DNA of 64,000 nt from Falsiroseomonas tokyonensis (GCF_019024325.1 NZ_JAFNJS010000010.1:62001-126000); one strand, 5' to 3'; numbered from the stretch's first letter, positions 1 to 9,431 are shown. The notes: generated from the letters alone by a model not told the origin. A program made the numbers and translations.

Positions 1-644
1 TGCGGCGCATCGCCGCGCATTTCCTGCAGGCGGATCTGGCGCTGGTGGAGCTGCGCGGCGGGCGCGCCTGGGCGGGCGCCGCCTCCCTCCCGCTGGTCGA
101 CCTCGCCCATGCCGCCACGATGCGCCAGGAACGCCTGCCGCCCGGCGAGCCGCCGGGGCTGGAGGCAACCGCCGACTACTGCCCGCCCGAGGATGCCGGC
201 GTCTTCTCCTATGGCGTGCATGCCGCCGTGGTGCGGGTGGATGCGGAGACCGGCGCGGTGGCGCTGGAGGATTACTGCGTGGCCGAGGATTGCGGCACCA
301 TGATCAACCCGATGATCGTCGACGGCCAGGTGAAGGGCGGCGTGGTGCAGGGCATCGGCACCGCGCTGACCGAGGAACTGCGCTTCGATGCCGAGGCCCA
401 GCCGCTCTCGACCACTTTTGCGGATTATCGCCTGCCCGACGCGCCAAGCCTGCCCGAGATCCGCGTGTTGCACCTGGTGACGCCCGCGCGCTGCACGGTG
501 CATGGCGCCAAGGGCGTGGGGGAGGGTGGCGCGATCGCCCCGCCGGCCGCCATCGCCTCCGCCGTGGAACAGGCGCTCGGCCTCGGCATGGTGGTGACGG
601 CCACGCCGGTGACGCCGCGCCGCGTGCTGAGCGTGCTGCCATGA
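1..644 (+). CDS. Molybdenum hydroxylase (xanthine dehydrogenase family), Mo-binding subunit, C-terminal part
   Basis: The 5' end lies outside the window; the reading frame is open from base 3. The visible ~213 residues are the C-terminal end of the molybdopterin-binding subunit of a xanthine dehydrogenase/CO dehydrogenase-type enzyme. The family signature GVGEGG, carrying the catalytic Glu next to the molybdenum, is present about 45 residues before the end, and the CGTMINP segment is also typical. The stop overlaps the start of the FAD subunit (ATGA), so Mo, FAD and 2Fe-2S subunits form one operon. The family hydroxylates aldehydes or N-heterocycles; the substrate cannot be read from this fragment. 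Confidence 0.9.
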   Translation, partial: RRIAAHFLQADLALVELRGGRAWAGAASLPLVDLAHAATMRQERLPPGEPPGLEATADYCPPEDAGVFSYGVHAAVVRVDAETGAVALEDYCVAEDCGTMINPMIVDGQVKGGVVQGIGTALTEELRFDAEAQPLSTTFADYRLPDAPSLPEIRVLHLVTPARCTVHGAKGVGEGGAIAPPAAIASAVEQALGLGMVVTATPVTPRRVLSVLP

Positions 645-1366
645 TCCCGGCGCCCTTCACCCTGCGCCGCACCGCGGACTGGGACGCGCTGCCCGCGCTG
701 CTGGAAGACGCGCTGCCCCTCGGCGGCGGCCAGTCGCTGATGCCGCTGCTGGCGCTGCGCCTGGCGGAACCGGCCGCGCTGGTGCCGCTGCGTGACCTGC
801 CGGGCCTTTCCGAGATTGCCGAGCGCGACGGCGCGCTGTGGATCGGCGCCGGCGTGACCCATGCCCGGATCGAGGACGGCATCGGCCCCGTGCCCTTGCG
901 CGAATGGCTCTCGCTGGTGGCGTCGGGCATCGCCTATCGCCCCGTGCGCAACCTCGGCACCCTCGGCGGCAGCCTGGCGTTGCACGACCCGGCTTCGGAT
1001 TGGCCGGTGGCGCTGCTGGCGCTGGGCGCCAGCGCCGTTCTGCGCCAGGGCGACATGCGGCGGGTGCTGCTTGTCGAAAAATTCTGCACCGGCGCCTTCG
1101 CCACGGCGCTGCAACCAGGCGAGGTGATCGAGGCCGTGACCATCCCGATCCCGGCCACCGGCACGCGCTTCGGCTGGTGCAAGCTCGCCCCCGCCCCCGG
1201 CGCCTTCGCGGAAGCCCTGGCCGGCGTGCTGCACGCCCCCGGCGCCGCGCCGCGCATCGCGGTCGCGAGCCCCGCCGGTGCCCGGCTGATGCCCGAGGCG
1301 CCGCCGCCCGACGACCCGCATCTGGCGCGGCTGCGCGACGTCGCCATCCGGCGGGCCGGCGCATGA
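641..1366 (+). CDS. Molybdenum hydroxylase, FAD-binding (medium) subunit
   Basis: This subunit passes electrons from the 2Fe-2S centres to FAD and then to the acceptor. Family marks are a glycine-rich FAD loop near residues 26-34 (LGGGQSLMPLL) and the RNLGTLGGSLALHDP segment around residue 103. At 241 residues it is shorter than the usual 270-290, with a reduced C-terminal CODH-C domain. The ATG overlaps the stop of the Mo subunit by 4 nt, and its own stop overlaps the 2Fe-2S subunit start by 4 nt, which fixes both ends. Function is clear at family level; substrate is unknown. Confidence 0.9.
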   Translation: MIPAPFTLRRTADWDALPALLEDALPLGGGQSLMPLLALRLAEPAALVPLRDLPGLSEIAERDGALWIGAGVTHARIEDGIGPVPLREWLSLVASGIAYRPVRNLGTLGGSLALHDPASDWPVALLALGASAVLRQGDMRRVLLVEKFCTGAFATALQPGEVIEAVTIPIPATGTRFGWCKLAPAPGAFAEALAGVLHAPGAAPRIAVASPAGARLMPEAPPPDDPHLARLRDVAIRRAGA

Positions 1367-1812
1367 CCCGGCTTTGCGTGAATGGCGAAACCCACGACCT
1401 GGCCTGCGAGGACCGGGACAGCCTGGCCGGCGTGCTGCGCGATCGCCTTGGCCTGACCGCCACGCGCATCGGCTGCCAGCATGGCAGCTGCGGCGCCTGC
1501 AATCTGCTGCTGGACGGCGTGCCGGTGCGCGGCTGCCTGGTGCCGGTGGCGCTGGCGGAAGGCCAGGCCGTCACCACCCTGGAAGGCCTGCGCGACGATC
1601 CCGTGATGATCCGCCTGCGCGAAGCCTTCACCGCGCACCACGCACTGCAATGCGGCTACTGCACCGCCGGCATGCTGGTCGCCGCGCGGGACCTGATCCT
1701 GCGCGGACGCGCGACCTCCGCGGCGGAGGTTCGGGCCGGCCTCGCCGGGCAGCTGTGCCGCTGCACCGGCTATGACGGGATCGTCGCCGCGGTGCTGCAG
1801 GCGGCTCAGTAG
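1363..1812 (+). CDS. Molybdenum hydroxylase, 2Fe-2S (small) subunit
   Basis: This 149-residue ferredoxin-like subunit has both expected clusters. The plant-type 2Fe-2S site is C38-x4-C43-x2-C46 with C58, and the helical-domain site is C97-x2-C100 with C132-x-C134 (LCRCTGY). Length matches the CoxS/XdhA small-subunit family. It is the last gene of the operon, and its start overlaps the FAD subunit stop (ATGA). The 3' end overlaps by 7 bp the end of the convergent hydroxyacid dehydrogenase, so there is no room for an intervening terminator. No maturation gene (XdhC/MocA type) follows in this window. Confidence 0.95.
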   Translation: MTRLCVNGETHDLACEDRDSLAGVLRDRLGLTATRIGCQHGSCGACNLLLDGVPVRGCLVPVALAEGQAVTTLEGLRDDPVMIRLREAFTAHHALQCGYCTAGMLVAARDLILRGRATSAAEVRAGLAGQLCRCTGYDGIVAAVLQAAQ

Positions 1813-2768
1813 CCGCGCGCGCGGTCCACCACCTGGTGCAGCGCCTCGCCCTCGCGGAAGCGGGCGAGGTTGGCGGCGAAGGCGTCCAGGCAGCGTGGGG
1901 CGTATTCAGCTGGGTCGTAGAGTCCGCAATGCGGCGTGATGACCAGGTTCGGCGTGTCCCAGAGCGGGCTGTCCGCCGGCAGCGGTTCCTGCGGCAGCGC
2001 GTCCAGCACCGCGCCGGACAGGCTGCCCTCCTGCAGCTTCGCGGCCAGCGCCTCGGCATCCAAAATCTCGCCGCGGCCGATATTCACCACGCCCGCATGC
2101 GGCGGCAGCAGGTCCAGCTCCGCCCGGCCGATCAGCCCATGCGTCGCCGGCGTCAGCGGCAGGGCGATGAGCAGTACATCGGCCTGCGGCAGCCATGCGC
2201 GGAAGCCGTCGCCTTGCGTCATCACCGCCACATCCGGATGCGGCCGGCCGGACTGGCTGTTGCCGATGACGCGCATCCCCTGCCGCGCCAGCGCGGTGGC
2301 CGCTGCGCCGCCGAGCGCGCCCATGCCGAGCACCAGCACCGTCCGCCCCGCCACCGTCCCCACCGGCTGCGGCGCCCAGCGATGCGCGCGCTGCGCGGTG
2401 GCGAAGTGGGGCAGGCGGTTGTGCAGCATCAGCACGGAAAGCAGCGCGAATTCCGCCGCCTTCGAAATATGCGTGCCGCTGGCATTGGTCAGCGTGACGC
2501 CATCCGGCAGTCCCGCCTGCAGCAGCCATTCCACGCCGGCGCTGGCATAGCTGATCCAGCGCAGATGCGGCGCTCGCCGCGGCAGGTCCTGCAGCGGCGC
2601 CTGGCCCACCAGCAGCAGCACCTCCGCCGTGGCCAGCCCCTCCTCCAGCCCCTCGGGCGAGGCGCTGAAGCTCAGCGCCACCCCGTCGGGCAGCGCCGCC
2701 TGGATGCGGGATTCGAAAAAGATCGCGGCGAGGGGGGAGGCCGGGTTCACATGGGCATGGAGGCGCAT
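1806..2768 (-). CDS. D-2-hydroxyacid dehydrogenase (NAD-binding)
   Basis: Member of the D-isomer-specific 2-hydroxyacid dehydrogenases, which interconvert 2-oxo acids and D-2-hydroxy acids with NAD(P)H. A Rossmann motif (VLGMGALGGAAA) lies near residues 143-154, the NIGRGEILD segment carries the catalytic Arg region, and ITPHCGLYD near residue 285 carries the catalytic His. Length (320 residues) is normal. The ATG shares one base with the stop of the upstream Bug receptor (TGATG), so the two are co-transcribed. That suggests a hydroxy- or oxo-acid imported with the receptor, but this is inference. Confidence 0.88.
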   Translation of the reverse strand: MRLHAHVNPASPLAAIFFESRIQAALPDGVALSFSASPEGLEEGLATAEVLLLVGQAPLQDLPRRAPHLRWISYASAGVEWLLQAGLPDGVTLTNASGTHISKAAEFALLSVLMLHNRLPHFATAQRAHRWAPQPVGTVAGRTVLVLGMGALGGAAATALARQGMRVIGNSQSGRPHPDVAVMTQGDGFRAWLPQADVLLIALPLTPATHGLIGRAELDLLPPHAGVVNIGRGEILDAEALAAKLQEGSLSGAVLDALPQEPLPADSPLWDTPNLVITPHCGLYDPAEYAPRCLDAFAANLARFREGEALHQVVDRARGY

Positions 2769-3739
2769 CACTCCAGCCGGATGTCGTTGGCGCGGATGAT
2801 GCGGCCGTAGCTCTCTGTCTGCTCGGTCAGGATGCGGCGGAAGGTGGCGGCGCCCTCGGCGCGGACCTCGCCGCCGATCTCGCCGATGCGCTGGACGATG
2901 TTCGGCTCCTTCAGCACGGCGGCGATTTCCTGCTCCAGCCGCGCGATGGTGGCGGGGGGCGTATTGCCTTGGGTCAGGATGCCCTGCCAGGTGCCAGAAT
3001 CGGGCTCCGGCCAGCCGAGTTCGTGGAAGGTGGGCAGGTTGGGCAGGGCGGCCAGGCGCTTGCTGCCGGTCACGGCGATGCCGCGCATCTGGTTGTTCAC
3101 CACGAAGGTCTGGGACTGGGTGGCGCCGGCGACGGTGAAGTTCGCCTCGTTCGTCACCAGCGCCGTCAGCGCGGGCGCGCCGCCGCGATAGGGCACATGC
3201 GTCACCGCCCCGCCCCAGGCATTGGCCAACGAGGCGGCGACGAGATGGGACAGCGTGCCGGTGCCGGAATTGCCGGCATTCAGCTTGCCCGGATTGGCCT
3301 TGGCATAGGCGGCCAGTTCCTGCGCGTTCTGCACCGGAAGCTGGTTGTTCACCGCCAGGATATAGGGCGCGTAGACCACCATCTGCACCGGTGCCAGGTC
3401 GCGCAGACTGTCGAAGGGCAGGCGCGGGAACAGGTGCGGATTGGTGGCGAGGACGGAGATGTCCAGCAGCACCATGGTATGGCCATCGGGCCGCGACTTC
3501 GCCACCAGGTCGGCGCCGATATTGCCGCCGGCGCCGGCGCGGTTTTCCACCACCACGGATTGCCCGATGCGCTGGCTGAGCGAGGGTGCGATCAGCCGGG
3601 CCAGGATGTCGCTGGTGCCGCCCGGGTTGAAGGGCACGACCAGGCGCAGCGGCTGGGTGAAGGTCTGGGCGCGCAAGGTGGCGGGGGCCGCCAGCAGCGG
3701 CGCCGCGGTGGCGGCTTGCAGGAATGTTCGGCGCTTCAT
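2768..3739 (-). CDS. Tripartite tricarboxylate transporter (Bug-type) substrate-binding protein
   Basis: Periplasmic receptor of the Bug/TctC family, 323 residues. The N-terminus (KRRTFLQAA followed by a hydrophobic stretch and AQT) looks like a twin-arginine signal with cleavage near residue 25. Family marks are LVVPFNPGGTSD and ENRAGAGGNIGA near residues 33-75, and HVPYRGG around residue 180. No TctA/TctB membrane subunits are nearby, which is common for the many orphan Bug receptors of this lineage. It precedes and is tightly coupled to a hydroxyacid dehydrogenase. The ligand is probably a carboxylate but is not determinable here. Confidence 0.93.
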   Translation of the reverse strand: MKRRTFLQAATAAPLLAAPATLRAQTFTQPLRLVVPFNPGGTSDILARLIAPSLSQRIGQSVVVENRAGAGGNIGADLVAKSRPDGHTMVLLDISVLATNPHLFPRLPFDSLRDLAPVQMVVYAPYILAVNNQLPVQNAQELAAYAKANPGKLNAGNSGTGTLSHLVAASLANAWGGAVTHVPYRGGAPALTALVTNEANFTVAGATQSQTFVVNNQMRGIAVTGSKRLAALPNLPTFHELGWPEPDSGTWQGILTQGNTPPATIARLEQEIAAVLKEPNIVQRIGEIGGEVRAEGAATFRRILTEQTESYGRIIRANDIRLE

Positions 3740-3837
3740 GACCTGGTTTCTCCCCGGATGCGGGCCTCTCAGGGCCGCGTGGGGGCATGATCGCGCCGGG
3801 CGCGGCCGGGCTGCAAGGCCGCCAGCGACCGGCGGGC

Positions 3838-6800
3838 TCAGCGAAAATCGCGGCTGGGCGGCAGGCCGCTGCGCTTCGGCGCGCGGGCGCCGGGCTCCGG
3901 CCGCCGCACCTCATCGGCGCGGCCCAGCGTCCGCTCCGCCCAGGCGGAGCTGCCCTGCTGCTGCGGCAGGCTGTCCAGCAGCGCGGACCAGTCGCTCAGC
4001 CGGCGGGCGATGACATGCAGGATGGGGATCTCGGCATGCGTGTCCTCGCGCTCCAGCACGCCCTCCACCAGCAGCAGGCGGCCGGCGACCAAAGCGGCGC
4101 GGTCGCGGGTGGAGACGTCCTGGAAGACCACGATATTGGCGTTGCCGTGCTCATCCTCGATGGTCAGGAAGACCACGCCCTTGGCCGAGCCGGGGCGCTG
4201 GCGCATCAGCACCAGGCCCGGCAGGCGCAGCCGCGTGCCGGCCCGCGCGTGCTCCAGGCGGCGCGTATCGTCGCAGCCGCGGGCTGCCAATTCGCCGCGC
4301 AGCAGGGCCAGCGGGTGGCGGCGCAGCGTCAGGCCGGTGGCCAGGTAGTCGCCCACCACCGCCTCGCCTTCCGTCAGCGCCGGCAGGGTGGGCGTGGCCT
4401 CGGGCAGCATCGGCGCCTCATCCGTCAGCGCGGCGGCGACGGAATCCTGCGCGATGGCAAACAGCGGCAGGTCGCGCGGGCCGGAGGGGACGCCGCGCGC
4501 ATCCCAGGCGGCCTCGCGCCGCGCGAGGCCCGTCCCGGCCTGGGCGAAGGCATTGGCCGCCGCCAGCACCTCCAGCGCCCGCTTGCCGGCGCCGCTGCGC
4601 CAGGCCAGGTCCTCGACCGAGGTGAAGGGCGCGCCGTTGCGGGCTTCCCGCGCCGCGACGATCGCCCGCGCCTCCGCCTCCGCCAGCCCCGTCACCAGCC
4701 GAAGACCGAGCCGCAGCGCCAGGCCATCCGGGCTGGCCGTGGCGGCTTCCAGCGTGCAGTCCCAGTCGCTGGCATTCACATCGACCGGGCGCACCTCCAC
4801 CCCATGCTCCCGCGCATCGCGCACGATCTGCGCTGGCGCGTAGAAGCCCATGGGCTGGCTGTTCAACAGGGCGCAGGCGAAGACCCCGGGGTGGTGGCAC
4901 TTGATCCAGGAGGAGGCATAGACGAGCTGCGCGAAGCTGGCCGCATGGCTTTCCGGAAAGCCGTAGCTGCCGAACCCCTCGATCTGGCTGAAGACACGCT
5001 CGGCGAATTCCGCCTTGTAGCCACGCGCCACCATGCCGGAGACGAGGCGGTCGCGATATTTCGAGACGCCGCCGGTCATCTTGAAGGTGGCCATGGACCG
5101 CCGCAGCAGGTCGGCCTCATCCGGCGAAAACCCGGCGGCGACGATGGCGAGCTTCATCGCCTGTTCCTGGAACAGCGGCACGCCCAGCGTCTTCTCCAGC
5201 ACCTTCTTCAACTCATCCTGCGGGTACTGGGGGCCGGGGGAGGGGTATTCCGGCTTCTCGATGCCCTGCCGGCGGCGGAGATAGGGATGCACCATGTCGC
5301 CCTGGATCGGCCCCGGCCGCACGATCGCCACCTGCACCACCAGGTCGTAGAATTCGCGCGGCTTCAGCCGCGGCAACATGTTCATCTGCGCGCGGCTTTC
5401 CACCTGGAAGACGCCCACCGAATCCGCGCGGCGCAGCATGGCATAGGTCTCGGCGCATTCGCGCGGCAGCGAGGCCAGCGTGTGGTCCTTGTGCAGATGC
5501 TGCCGGATCAGGCCGAAGGCGCGGCGGATGCAGGACAGCATGCCGAGGCCCAGCACATCCACCTTCAGGATGCCCAGCGCCTCGATATCGTCCTTGTCCC
5601 ATTCCAGCACGGTGCGGTCTTCCATCGCCGCATTGGTGACCACCGCAAGCTCCGTCAGCGGGCCGCTCGTGATGACGAAGCCGCCGACATGGGTGGCCGC
5701 ATGGCGCGGCACGTCCTGCAATTCCTCCGCCAGCTCCAGCGTCATGGCGAGGCGCGGGTCGCTGACGTCCAGCCCCTCGCTTTCCGCCAGCTGCGCCAGC
5801 CCGATCTCCCGCCCCGGCCCCCAGCTGGCTTTCGCCAGGCGCGCGGTGACATCCTCCGTCAGCCCCATGGCGCGGCCCACCTCGCGGATCGCGCTGCGGG
5901 CGCGGTAGCGGATGATGGTGGCGCAGATGGCGGCGCGGTGGCGGCCGTAGCGGTGATACAGGTGCTGGATCACCTCCTCCCGCCGCTCATGCTCGAAATC
6001 GATGTCGATATCGGGCGGCTCGCCGCGGCTGGCGGAGACGAAGCGTTCGAACAGCAGGTCGTGCTTGTCGGGATCGACGGCGGTGATGCCGAGCACGTAG
6101 CAGACGCTGGAATTCGCCGCCGAGCCGCGCCCCTGGCACAGAATCCCCTGGCTGCGCGCGAAGCGCACGATCTCATGCACCGTCAGGAAATAGGGCGCGT
6201 AGCCGAGGCGGCCGATGAGGTCCAATTCATGCGCGATGCGGTCGCGCAGATTGGTGGTGACGCCGTAGGGCAGCGCCGCCAGCGCCTCCGCCACGCGGGC
6301 TTCCAGCGTCTGCTGCGCCGTGCGGCCGGGCTCCAGCAATTCCTCCGGATATTCGTAGCGCAGCTGGTCGAGCGAGAAGCCGGCGGTGGCCTCCAGCACC
6401 CGCAGCGTATTGGCGAGCGCCTGCGGGTGGCGGGCGAAAAGCCGCGCCATCTCGGCGGGCGGCTTGATGTGGCGCTCGCCATTCGGCTCCGCCTCATGGC
6501 CCAGCGCATCGACGGTGGTGCGCAGGCGGATGGCGGACAGCACATCGGCCAGGCGGCGGCGATCCGGGTGGTGGTAGCGGATATCGCCGGTGGCCAGCAG
6601 CGACTCCCCCGCGATGGCTCCGAGATCATCCAGCCGCTGCTGGTCGCGGCCGAGATAGGGGCAGGAGGCGGCGAGCAGCAGCGGCATGGCGAGCCGGTCG
6701 CGCAAGGCGGCGGCATCCGCGCGCCATTGCTGGCCATCGAAATCCGCGGGGGGAATCGCGGCGAGCACGAATCCCTCGGCGGTGGCAAAAAGGTCTTCGC

Positions 6801-7125
6801 GCGTCAGCCAGCATTCGCCCTTCGGCGCCGGCATGCGCCCCTGCGACAGCAGCTTCGTCAGCCGGCCATAGCTGGCGCGATCGGTGGGCCAGGCATGCCA
6901 GGCGCTGCCATCGGTCAGCACCAGCCGGCAGCCCACCACGAAGCGCAGCCCTTCCTGCTTCGCCGCGACATGGCCGCGCACCACCCCGGCCAGGCTGTTG
7001 GTGTCGCAGAGGCCGATGCCCGCCAGCCCCAGCCGCGCCGCCGTTGCCGCCAGCTCCGCGGGGTGGGAGGCGCCGTCGAGGAAGGAGAAATGCGACCGCG
7101 CGGCGAGCTCCGCATAAGTGCTCAC
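3838..7125 (-). CDS. dnaE2: Error-prone DNA polymerase DnaE2
   Basis: C-family polymerase acting in SOS-induced translesion synthesis with ImuA and ImuB. The N-terminal PHP domain begins YAELAARSHFSFLDGASH; the palm carries the aspartates of PDIDIDFEHERR near residue 390, and an OB-type region lies near the C-terminus. Length (1095 residues) fits DnaE2 rather than replicative DnaE1. I place the start at a GTG whose GTGA overlaps the imuB stop by 4 nt, rather than an in-frame ATG 45 nt upstream. It is the last gene of the cassette, which carries a LexA box upstream of imuA. Confidence 0.96.
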   Translation of the reverse strand: MSTYAELAARSHFSFLDGASHPAELAATAARLGLAGIGLCDTNSLAGVVRGHVAAKQEGLRFVVGCRLVLTDGSAWHAWPTDRASYGRLTKLLSQGRMPAPKGECWLTREDLFATAEGFVLAAIPPADFDGQQWRADAAALRDRLAMPLLLAASCPYLGRDQQRLDDLGAIAGESLLATGDIRYHHPDRRRLADVLSAIRLRTTVDALGHEAEPNGERHIKPPAEMARLFARHPQALANTLRVLEATAGFSLDQLRYEYPEELLEPGRTAQQTLEARVAEALAALPYGVTTNLRDRIAHELDLIGRLGYAPYFLTVHEIVRFARSQGILCQGRGSAANSSVCYVLGITAVDPDKHDLLFERFVSASRGEPPDIDIDFEHERREEVIQHLYHRYGRHRAAICATIIRYRARSAIREVGRAMGLTEDVTARLAKASWGPGREIGLAQLAESEGLDVSDPRLAMTLELAEELQDVPRHAATHVGGFVITSGPLTELAVVTNAAMEDRTVLEWDKDDIEALGILKVDVLGLGMLSCIRRAFGLIRQHLHKDHTLASLPRECAETYAMLRRADSVGVFQVESRAQMNMLPRLKPREFYDLVVQVAIVRPGPIQGDMVHPYLRRRQGIEKPEYPSPGPQYPQDELKKVLEKTLGVPLFQEQAMKLAIVAAGFSPDEADLLRRSMATFKMTGGVSKYRDRLVSGMVARGYKAEFAERVFSQIEGFGSYGFPESHAASFAQLVYASSWIKCHHPGVFACALLNSQPMGFYAPAQIVRDAREHGVEVRPVDVNASDWDCTLEAATASPDGLALRLGLRLVTGLAEAEARAIVAAREARNGAPFTSVEDLAWRSGAGKRALEVLAAANAFAQAGTGLARREAAWDARGVPSGPRDLPLFAIAQDSVAAALTDEAPMLPEATPTLPALTEGEAVVGDYLATGLTLRRHPLALLRGELAARGCDDTRRLEHARAGTRLRLPGLVLMRQRPGSAKGVVFLTIEDEHGNANIVVFQDVSTRDRAALVAGRLLLVEGVLEREDTHAEIPILHVIARRLSDWSALLDSLPQQQGSSAWAERTLGRADEVRRPEPGARAPKRSGLPPSRDFR

Positions 7126-8621
7126 GGCAGATGGCCATGCAGCCGCCAGCCGGAGGCGCCGCCGCGGCACACCAGCAGCCGCGTGCCGCAGGGCAGTTCC
7201 ACCCGATAGGCATCGCGCCGCTCCGCGCCAGCGACCTCACGCCCTTGGGCGCGCCACCATTCCGGCTCCAGCCGCAGCGGCCCCTCCGCGGCCAGCACGC
7301 GCTGCGATCGGCCCTGCCAGCGCAGGCTGGCGGGCGGCGCATCCGGCAGCAGGGCCACCACCTCCAGCGGTTTCGGGCGGCGCAGGCGCAGCACAGGCTG
7401 CCCAGGATGCGCCCAGCCAGGCGGTGGCGGCGGCGGCACCGCCTGCGGGTCCAGCGCCGAAACGCTGCGCTCCGGCCAATGGCTCGCCACCGGCGCCACG
7501 CGTCGCACCCGCAGCCGCTGGCCGAGCCGGTCCAGCAATTCGGCCAGCGCCGCCATGTCCCGTCGCGCGCCGAGTCCCAGGCTGACCTGCGCGCCGGTCT
7601 CCATCCGGTCCGTGGCGCGGGCCTCCAGCGCCATGCGTTCGAAGCCGAGATCGGGTTCCAGCCGCCCGAGTCCCTCGGCGAACAGCCGCTTCAGATGCGC
7701 GGGCGTGCGATTCGGCTGGCCGGTGCCGATCGCCACCTCCTGCACCGCGCCATCCACCCGCCAGGCGAGCAGCGCCAGCCGGCGCGCCCCCAGCCCCGCC
7801 AGCCGCAGCTTCGTGCAGAGCCCGGCCAGCAGCCGGTCCAGCGCGGCCTCGATGGCAGGGCGGGTGATCAGCGGCTCCAGCAGGTCGAGCGTCTCGGACA
7901 ATTCGGGGGGCGGCTGCACCGGCTGGATGGAATGCGGCCGGCGGCCGGTGACGGCATCCAGCGCATCCAGCAGCGCCTTGCCGAAACGCCGCGCCAGCGG
8001 GCCGCGCGGCTGGTCCAGCAGGTCGCCTACGCGACGCAGGCCGAGCCGGGCCAACGCCTCCAGCTCGGCGGCCCCCAGCCGCAGCGCCGGGCCGAGCGGC
8101 AGCGGCGCGGCCAGCGCGGCCTCGATGCCGGAGACGGCGATGGGCGCATCGGCCCGCGCCCGCGCCAGCGCCGCCGCGGTGGCCGCGGCCCCTGCGATGG
8201 CGCCCTGCACGGAAAGGCCATTCCGGCGCAGCCGATCCAGCGCATCGCCCAGCAGCGCGGCCTCGCCGCCCCACAGATGGTCGCAGCCGGTGATGTCGAG
8301 GATCAGCCCCTCCGGCGGGTCCAACGCCGCCAGCGGCGTGTAGCGCCGCGCCCACAGCGCCAGGCCGTGCAGCGCCCGCGCATCACCCTCCCGGTCCGCC
8401 GGGCGCAGCAGCAGGTTCGGTGCGATGGCCTGGGCATCGGCCAGCGCCTGGCCGGGCGCGAGGCCGATCGCCGCGGCCGCCGCATCCACCGCCGCCAGCA
8501 GGCGCCGGCTGCCGCTGGTCTCCCAGGTGGCGAGCGGCGCCTCCGGCAGATCGGGCTCCGCACGGCGGATGCGCGCCGTGGCCAGGTCCGGCAGGTGCAG
8601 CGCCAGGAAGCGCCGGCTCAT
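7122..8621 (-). CDS. imuB: ImuB, Y-family polymerase-like mutasome subunit
   Basis: ImuB is a Y-family polymerase homologue that has lost catalysis and bridges DnaE2 to the sliding clamp. Here the usual first metal Asp is replaced (LALHLPDLATAR) and the Asp-Glu pair before the LD motif reads EG (EGLILDITG), as expected for an inactive polymerase fold. The C-terminal part (residues ~385-499) contains the ImuB-typical EPEWWR and RDAYRVE segments. The ATG overlaps the imuA stop and the stop overlaps the dnaE2 start, so the three proteins are translationally coupled. Length 499 is normal. Confidence 0.95.
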   Translation of the reverse strand: MSRRFLALHLPDLATARIRRAEPDLPEAPLATWETSGSRRLLAAVDAAAAAIGLAPGQALADAQAIAPNLLLRPADREGDARALHGLALWARRYTPLAALDPPEGLILDITGCDHLWGGEAALLGDALDRLRRNGLSVQGAIAGAAATAAALARARADAPIAVSGIEAALAAPLPLGPALRLGAAELEALARLGLRRVGDLLDQPRGPLARRFGKALLDALDAVTGRRPHSIQPVQPPPELSETLDLLEPLITRPAIEAALDRLLAGLCTKLRLAGLGARRLALLAWRVDGAVQEVAIGTGQPNRTPAHLKRLFAEGLGRLEPDLGFERMALEARATDRMETGAQVSLGLGARRDMAALAELLDRLGQRLRVRRVAPVASHWPERSVSALDPQAVPPPPPPGWAHPGQPVLRLRRPKPLEVVALLPDAPPASLRWQGRSQRVLAAEGPLRLEPEWWRAQGREVAGAERRDAYRVELPCGTRLLVCRGGASGWRLHGHLP

Positions 8622-9391
8622 CGGCCGCGCCGGGCGCGCCGCGTCTCCACGACCGGCGCCTCCGCCTCCTCCAGATCCAGCGTGCCGGAGGACGCCCGCC
8701 AGGTCACCGCCCAGGGGCCGCCCGGCCGGCCGCCACGTGCGCGCAGCAATTCCAGCTGCCAGCGCGGATCCGCCAGCCCGTGCCCCGCCCCGCCGGAGGG
8801 CAGCGGCCCGACGCGCCAATGGCTGGCGGCCGCGCTGGGGTCCGGATTCGGCGCATCCCGCCGCAGCACCAGGCCGAGCGCGCCGCCGGTCTCGGCGGCC
8901 AGCTGCAGGCGGCGCGTCGCGGTCAGGTCCAGCCGGGCCGTGTCCTCCGCCACCAGCAGGGCGCCAGTGACGGCGGGGCAGCGCAGCGCCTCCTCCATGG
9001 CCCAGAGCGCGTCGGCCCAGCGTTCCGCCCGCACCAGCACCAGGTTGGCCGGCGACAGGCCGCAGCGGGCGAGGCCGGGGGGCCAGGCCTGCAGGCCCTC
9101 GCTGCCGCCGGCGGCGATCCACAGCACGGTGCCGCCGCTGCGGGCCAGCAGCACGGCGCAGAAGGCCGCGGCCGCGCCGGGGGAGACGGCCGCCACCTCA
9201 TGCATCGCCGCCCGCGCCAGGCCACCGCCGGGCAGGGGGATTCCCTCCGCCACCGGAATCGGATCCGTGCCATGCCGGGCACGGCCCACCCCCTCCAGCC
9301 GCGCCACCCGGGCGCGCAGGGCGGCCAGGACCGTGGGCTGGTCCAGCGGGGCCGAATCCGGCGGGGCGGGAAGAGGCGGTGGGGGCTGCAT
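8618..9391 (-). CDS. imuA: ImuA, RecA/SulA-like mutasome protein
   Basis: First gene of the imuA-imuB-dnaE2 SOS cassette. ImuA is a small RecA-fold protein needed for damage-induced mutagenesis; here the region around VLWIAAGGSEGLQAW resembles the family's degenerate P-loop area. The chosen ATG (MQPPPPLPAPP) gives 257 residues; an in-frame upstream extension would run through the LexA box and is rejected for that reason. The stop overlaps the imuB ATG (ATGA). The upstream GAAC-N7-GAAC box, 26 nt from the start codon, supports LexA control. Confidence 0.93.
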   Translation of the reverse strand: MQPPPPLPAPPDSAPLDQPTVLAALRARVARLEGVGRARHGTDPIPVAEGIPLPGGGLARAAMHEVAAVSPGAAAAFCAVLLARSGGTVLWIAAGGSEGLQAWPPGLARCGLSPANLVLVRAERWADALWAMEEALRCPAVTGALLVAEDTARLDLTATRRLQLAAETGGALGLVLRRDAPNPDPSAAASHWRVGPLPSGGAGHGLADPRWQLELLRARGGRPGGPWAVTWRASSGTLDLEEAEAPVVETRRARRGR

Positions 9392-9416
9392 CGCGCCGAC
9401 GATGGCCGAGTGATCC

Positions 9417-9431
9417 GAACAAATCAAGAAC
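9417..9431 (-). promoter_or_regulatory. LexA (SOS) box of imuA-imuB-dnaE2
   Basis: Read on the minus strand the site is GTTCTTGATTTGTTC, an exact match to the alphaproteobacterial LexA consensus GTTC-N7-GTTC. It lies 26 nt upstream of the imuA start in the otherwise gene-free stretch before the next gene. Position and sequence indicate direct LexA repression. Confidence 0.9.

Noticed and set aside
3787-7209. A 1140-codon open frame on the plus strand across dnaE2
   Set aside because: It is antisense to a clear DnaE2, with low-complexity Arg/Gln/His/Gly-rich translation typical of shadows of GC-rich genes, and no domain.
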